NCBI GenBank assembly: GCA_964368455.1
Contig: CAYJAZ010000008.1
Location: 55,523 to 119,522 of the forward strand
Length of the DNA: 64,000 nt
From: CAYJAZ01 sp964368455
GTDB taxonomy: Bacteria; Desulfobacterota; Desulfovibrionia; Desulfovibrionales; Desulfovibrionaceae
Direction of reading: 5' to 3'
Part shown: piece after piece, positions 61,948 through 64,000 of the stretch
Numbering within the stretch: the stretch's first letter is position 1
Layout: each line of letters begins with the position of its first letter
Position numbers and translations under genes: made by a program
The notes under the pieces: model-generated
The model's database searches: none
What the model was told of the DNA's origin: nothing
Seen by the model: only the letters and a program-made list of their open reading frames with translations

Positions 61948-62835
61948 TTACTTATATTTACGGTTTTGTAGTCTATCACGAATATAGATAGCAATTAAGT
62001 TCATTCCTAAAACAAGAATAAGCAAAACTAAGGCTGTTCCATATTGTAAAGGACGGGTTTTTTCAATATCTGTTCCTGCTGTAGCTAATACATACATATG
62101 GTAAGGCAAAGCCATAACAGAAGAAAAAATTGAATCCGGCAATTTTGCTGTATAAAAAACAGCAGAAGTAAACATGATTGCCGCCGTTTCACCAGAGGCT
62201 CTCGCAAGGCCAAGAATTGAACCTGTGAGCATACCAGGAAAAGCAGATGGTAAAACAATACGCCAAATAGTTTGGTATTTTGTTGCACCAAGGCCAATAC
62301 TTACTTCTCTCCAAGCATCAGGCACTTGTCTTAATGCTTCTTCAGAGGTTGAAATAATCATAGGAAGCGTGAGCACTGCTAAAGTAAATATACCCGATAA
62401 AATACTCACACCAAATTCAAGATATGTCACAAAGAATGCTAAACCAAATAAACCAAATATAACTGATGGTACACCAGCTAAATTGTTCACACCAAGTCTG
62501 ATATAGCGAGCCATCTTAGAGCGTGAACCATATTCGTTCAGCCAAATAGCAGAAGCGACACCAATTGGAAATGAAATAAGCATAGCACCAAAAGAAAGAA
62601 TCATTGTGCCAAGTATACAAGGCAAGATTCCACCTTCTGTCATCATCTTTCTAGGCGATTCAGAAATAAATTCCCATGATAAAGCAGGTGCACCTTGTAT
62701 AACTAAAAAAGTACATATACCTATAAGGGCTAACATATTTATTCCAGCACAAGCACGTAATAATATAAACATAATTGTTTGCTTTCTATAGCGTGAACTT
62801 GGATCTGGCATTTTATTTATAGATGTTGTAGACAT
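61948..62835 (-). CDS. pstA: Phosphate ABC transporter permease PstA
   Basis: Inner-membrane permease (295 residues) with six helices and the BPD_transp_1 EAA loop EALRQVPDAWREVSIGLGATKYQTIWRIVLPSA (about 165-197). PstA signatures are ILGTMILSFGAMLISFPIGVASAIWLNEY and SGETAAIMFTSAVF. ATG at 62835 has AGGAG 5 nt upstream, better than the GTG at 62841. Tight spacing to pstC (8 nt) and phoR (6 nt). Confidence 0.95.
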   Translation of the reverse strand: MSTTSINKMPDPSSRYRKQTIMFILLRACAGINMLALIGICTFLVIQGAPALSWEFISESPRKMMTEGGILPCILGTMILSFGAMLISFPIGVASAIWLNEYGSRSKMARYIRLGVNNLAGVPSVIFGLFGLAFFVTYLEFGVSILSGIFTLAVLTLPMIISTSEEALRQVPDAWREVSIGLGATKYQTIWRIVLPSAFPGMLTGSILGLARASGETAAIMFTSAVFYTAKLPDSIFSSVMALPYHMYVLATAGTDIEKTRPLQYGTALVLLILVLGMNLIAIYIRDRLQNRKYK

Positions 62836-62843
62836 TTTCACTC

Positions 62844-63737
62844 CTATAAACCAGAAGAGCCAACTTGTTTATGCCTTTCAGTGATGATAAAAGCAATATA
62901 GTTGAAACAAAAGGTAAATGCAAATAAAACTAAACCAATAGCAAATAAAGCTAAGTAATGCTCTGAAAAATAAGGAGCTTCAGCCATTTCAGCAGCAATC
63001 GATGCAGGCATAGGACGAACAGGATCAAAAATTGATGTAGGTATCATAGCTGCACCACCGGCAACCATCAATACAACCATTGTTTCACCAATTGCTCTAC
63101 TCATGCCAAGCATAACAGCTGTACCAATTCCTGACAAAGCAGCAGGAATGACAACATGAATCAAAGTTTCCCATTTTGTTGCGCCTAAAGCAAGGCTTGC
63201 TTCACGAAGAGAACGATTCACAGAATGAAGAGCATCTTCAGAAATAGAGCAAATAGTAGGAATACTCATAAAGGCTAGCATCAAAGCAGCATTGAATAAA
63301 TTGAGGCCTGTTCCAATATCAAAATTATCTTGTAAAAAAGGTGCAACAATAACCATACCAAAAAAACCAATAACTACAGATGGTAATGCTGCAAGAAGTT
63401 CAATAAAAGGTTTAATGATTCTTCTTGTTGTGGAATTTGCTATTTCTGCTAAATAGGCTGCTGTAAAAACACCTAAAGGAACAGCAATCACACAAGAAAC
63501 AAGTGTCACACAAACAGAACCAATTATGAGTGGAAAAATTCCAAAATCAGCAGGTTCATGGGTTGGATACCAATACATGCCGAATAAAAAATCAAAGAAA
63601 GAATAGTTTTCAAATAATGGCAAACTATTCAATACTAAAAATATACAAATTCCACACAAAGACAATAATGCAACCCAAGCTATGCTTGTGAGTGCTATTT
63701 TTACTAGAAATTCGTTCAATAGACGTTTTGTCCACAT
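62844..63737 (-). CDS. pstC: Phosphate ABC transporter permease PstC
   Basis: Partner permease of PstA (297 residues), six helices, EAA loop EDALHSVNRSLREASLALGATKWETLIHVVIPAA (about 167-200). PstC-typical segments are FLFGMYWYPTHEPADFGIFPLIIGSVCVTLV and SRAIGETMVVLMVAGG. It starts the permease section of the operon, separated from pstS by a hairpin. Confidence 0.95.
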   Translation of the reverse strand: MWTKRLLNEFLVKIALTSIAWVALLSLCGICIFLVLNSLPLFENYSFFDFLFGMYWYPTHEPADFGIFPLIIGSVCVTLVSCVIAVPLGVFTAAYLAEIANSTTRRIIKPFIELLAALPSVVIGFFGMVIVAPFLQDNFDIGTGLNLFNAALMLAFMSIPTICSISEDALHSVNRSLREASLALGATKWETLIHVVIPAALSGIGTAVMLGMSRAIGETMVVLMVAGGAAMIPTSIFDPVRPMPASIAAEMAEAPYFSEHYLALFAIGLVLFAFTFCFNYIAFIITERHKQVGSSGL

Positions 63738-63819
63738 AGTCTATCCCAAAATTTTAAAGATGAGAGCATATAAAAAAACTCAATGACAAAATGCTCTAAA
63801 TTCATCATATGAGTTTAAG

Positions 63820-63840
63820 GGAGGGCTTTATTAGCCCTCC
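63820..63840. repeat. Stem-loop between pstS and pstC
   Basis: GGAGGGCT pairs perfectly with AGCCCTCC, TTATT loop. On the pst strand no T-run follows, so it looks like an mRNA-stabilising or processing hairpin after the binding-protein gene rather than a full terminator. Confidence 0.6.
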
Positions 63841-63853
63841 TTTATTTTTATAT

Positions 63854-64000
63854 TTATTTTACCGGAATAAAGCCAACTTCTTTTACAAATGCTTGACCTT
63901 TAGCAGACATTGTGTAATCAATATAAGCTTTTACATCGCCTTTAGGTTCGCCATTTGTGATAAGCCATAATTCACGAGCAATAGGCCATGAGCGGTTAAG
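63854..64000 (-). CDS. pstS: Phosphate-binding protein PstS (C-terminal part only)
   Basis: The last 48 codons before the stop at 63854-63856, read on the minus strand, include NRSWPIARELWLITNG, DVKAYIDYTMSAKGQ and FVKEVGFIPVK. This is the conserved C-terminus of periplasmic phosphate-binding proteins, and position upstream of pstC agrees. The rest lies beyond the window. Confidence 0.9.
   Translation of the reverse strand, partial: LNRSWPIARELWLITNGEPKGDVKAYIDYTMSAKGQAFVKEVGFIPVK

Noticed and set aside
1..64000. tRNA, rRNA, CRISPR arrays, transposases, prophage genes
   Set aside because: No T-loop-like GGTTCRA segments outside coding regions, no spaced direct repeats and no recombinase or phage proteins were seen; a tRNAscan or CRISPR search was not possible here.

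Overview
The window comes from an AT-rich anaerobic bacterium of the Desulfovibrionaceae type (low-GC relatives of Lawsonia, Bilophila or gut Desulfovibrio are the nearest guess; the genus cannot be fixed from sequence alone). The main evidence is a complete dsrMKJOP operon for the membrane complex of dissimilatory sulfite reduction. Supporting evidence is a tungsten-type aldehyde:ferredoxin oxidoreductase, oxygen-independent ribonucleotide reductases of classes II and III, a MetH without a reactivation domain, a HypC hydrogenase chaperone, flagellar genes, and a Lap-type adhesin secretion cassette like the one known from Desulfovibrio vulgaris.

Layout. 1-2.8 kb (minus): C-truncated ispDF translationally coupled to glpK. 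3-6.2 kb (plus): tyrS, an orphan beta-class DNA methyltransferase, a DUF1796 protein and a small unknown protein. 6.2-9.3 kb: a Moco/Tuco-type riboswitch with terminator ahead of an AOR gene, then a MoaD/ThiS-like sulfur carrier and its E1-like activating enzyme. 9.4-15 kb: ftsY, then (minus) hypC, a lipoprotein, a TPR lipoprotein and an RpoH-type sigma factor. 15.2-24 kb: short metH, yhdT-panF, era, a PLP-binding protein, fliL-fliN, and rimI/Nudix genes whose start codons overlap. 24-28.3 kb: a TPR protein, a chemoreceptor and a YebC regulator. 28.5-34.6 kb: dsrMKJOP, tatA and a double-ACT protein. 35-41.3 kb (minus): class II nrdJ, nrdG, a small NRDD-family protein, and nrdD interrupted in frame by a 185-residue mini-intein. 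41.7-50.8 kb: TolC, RTX-type ABC exporter, HlyD protein, LapG-type protease and a membrane receptor with PAS and degenerate HD-GYP domains. 51-58.5 kb: glycosyltransferase, XRE regulator, EamA exporter, mgtE, a Tat-exported DUF3179 protein, a 0.7-kb non-coding interval with a sigma-54 promoter and a terminator, and an MFS transporter. 58.5-64 kb (minus): the phosphate operon pstS-pstC-pstA-phoR-pstB-phoU, with only the end of pstS in the window.

How the genes work together. DsrMKJOP would pass quinone-pool and periplasmic electrons towards sulfite reduction; DsrO is a Tat substrate and a tatA gene lies directly downstream. The AOR locus couples a cofactor-sensing leader to a tungsten-pterin enzyme and two sulfur-transfer genes. 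The Lap-like cassette should export a large adhesin and control its proteolytic release through c-di-GMP, with an HD-GYP-type receptor in the place of LapD; the adhesin gene itself is not here.

The items most worth a second look are the Ala-1 NrdD intein, the sigma-54-driven orphan transcript, the AOR riboswitch whose P1 helix excludes the terminator stem, and the LapD-less adhesin module. I found no tRNA, rRNA, CRISPR array, transposase or prophage.
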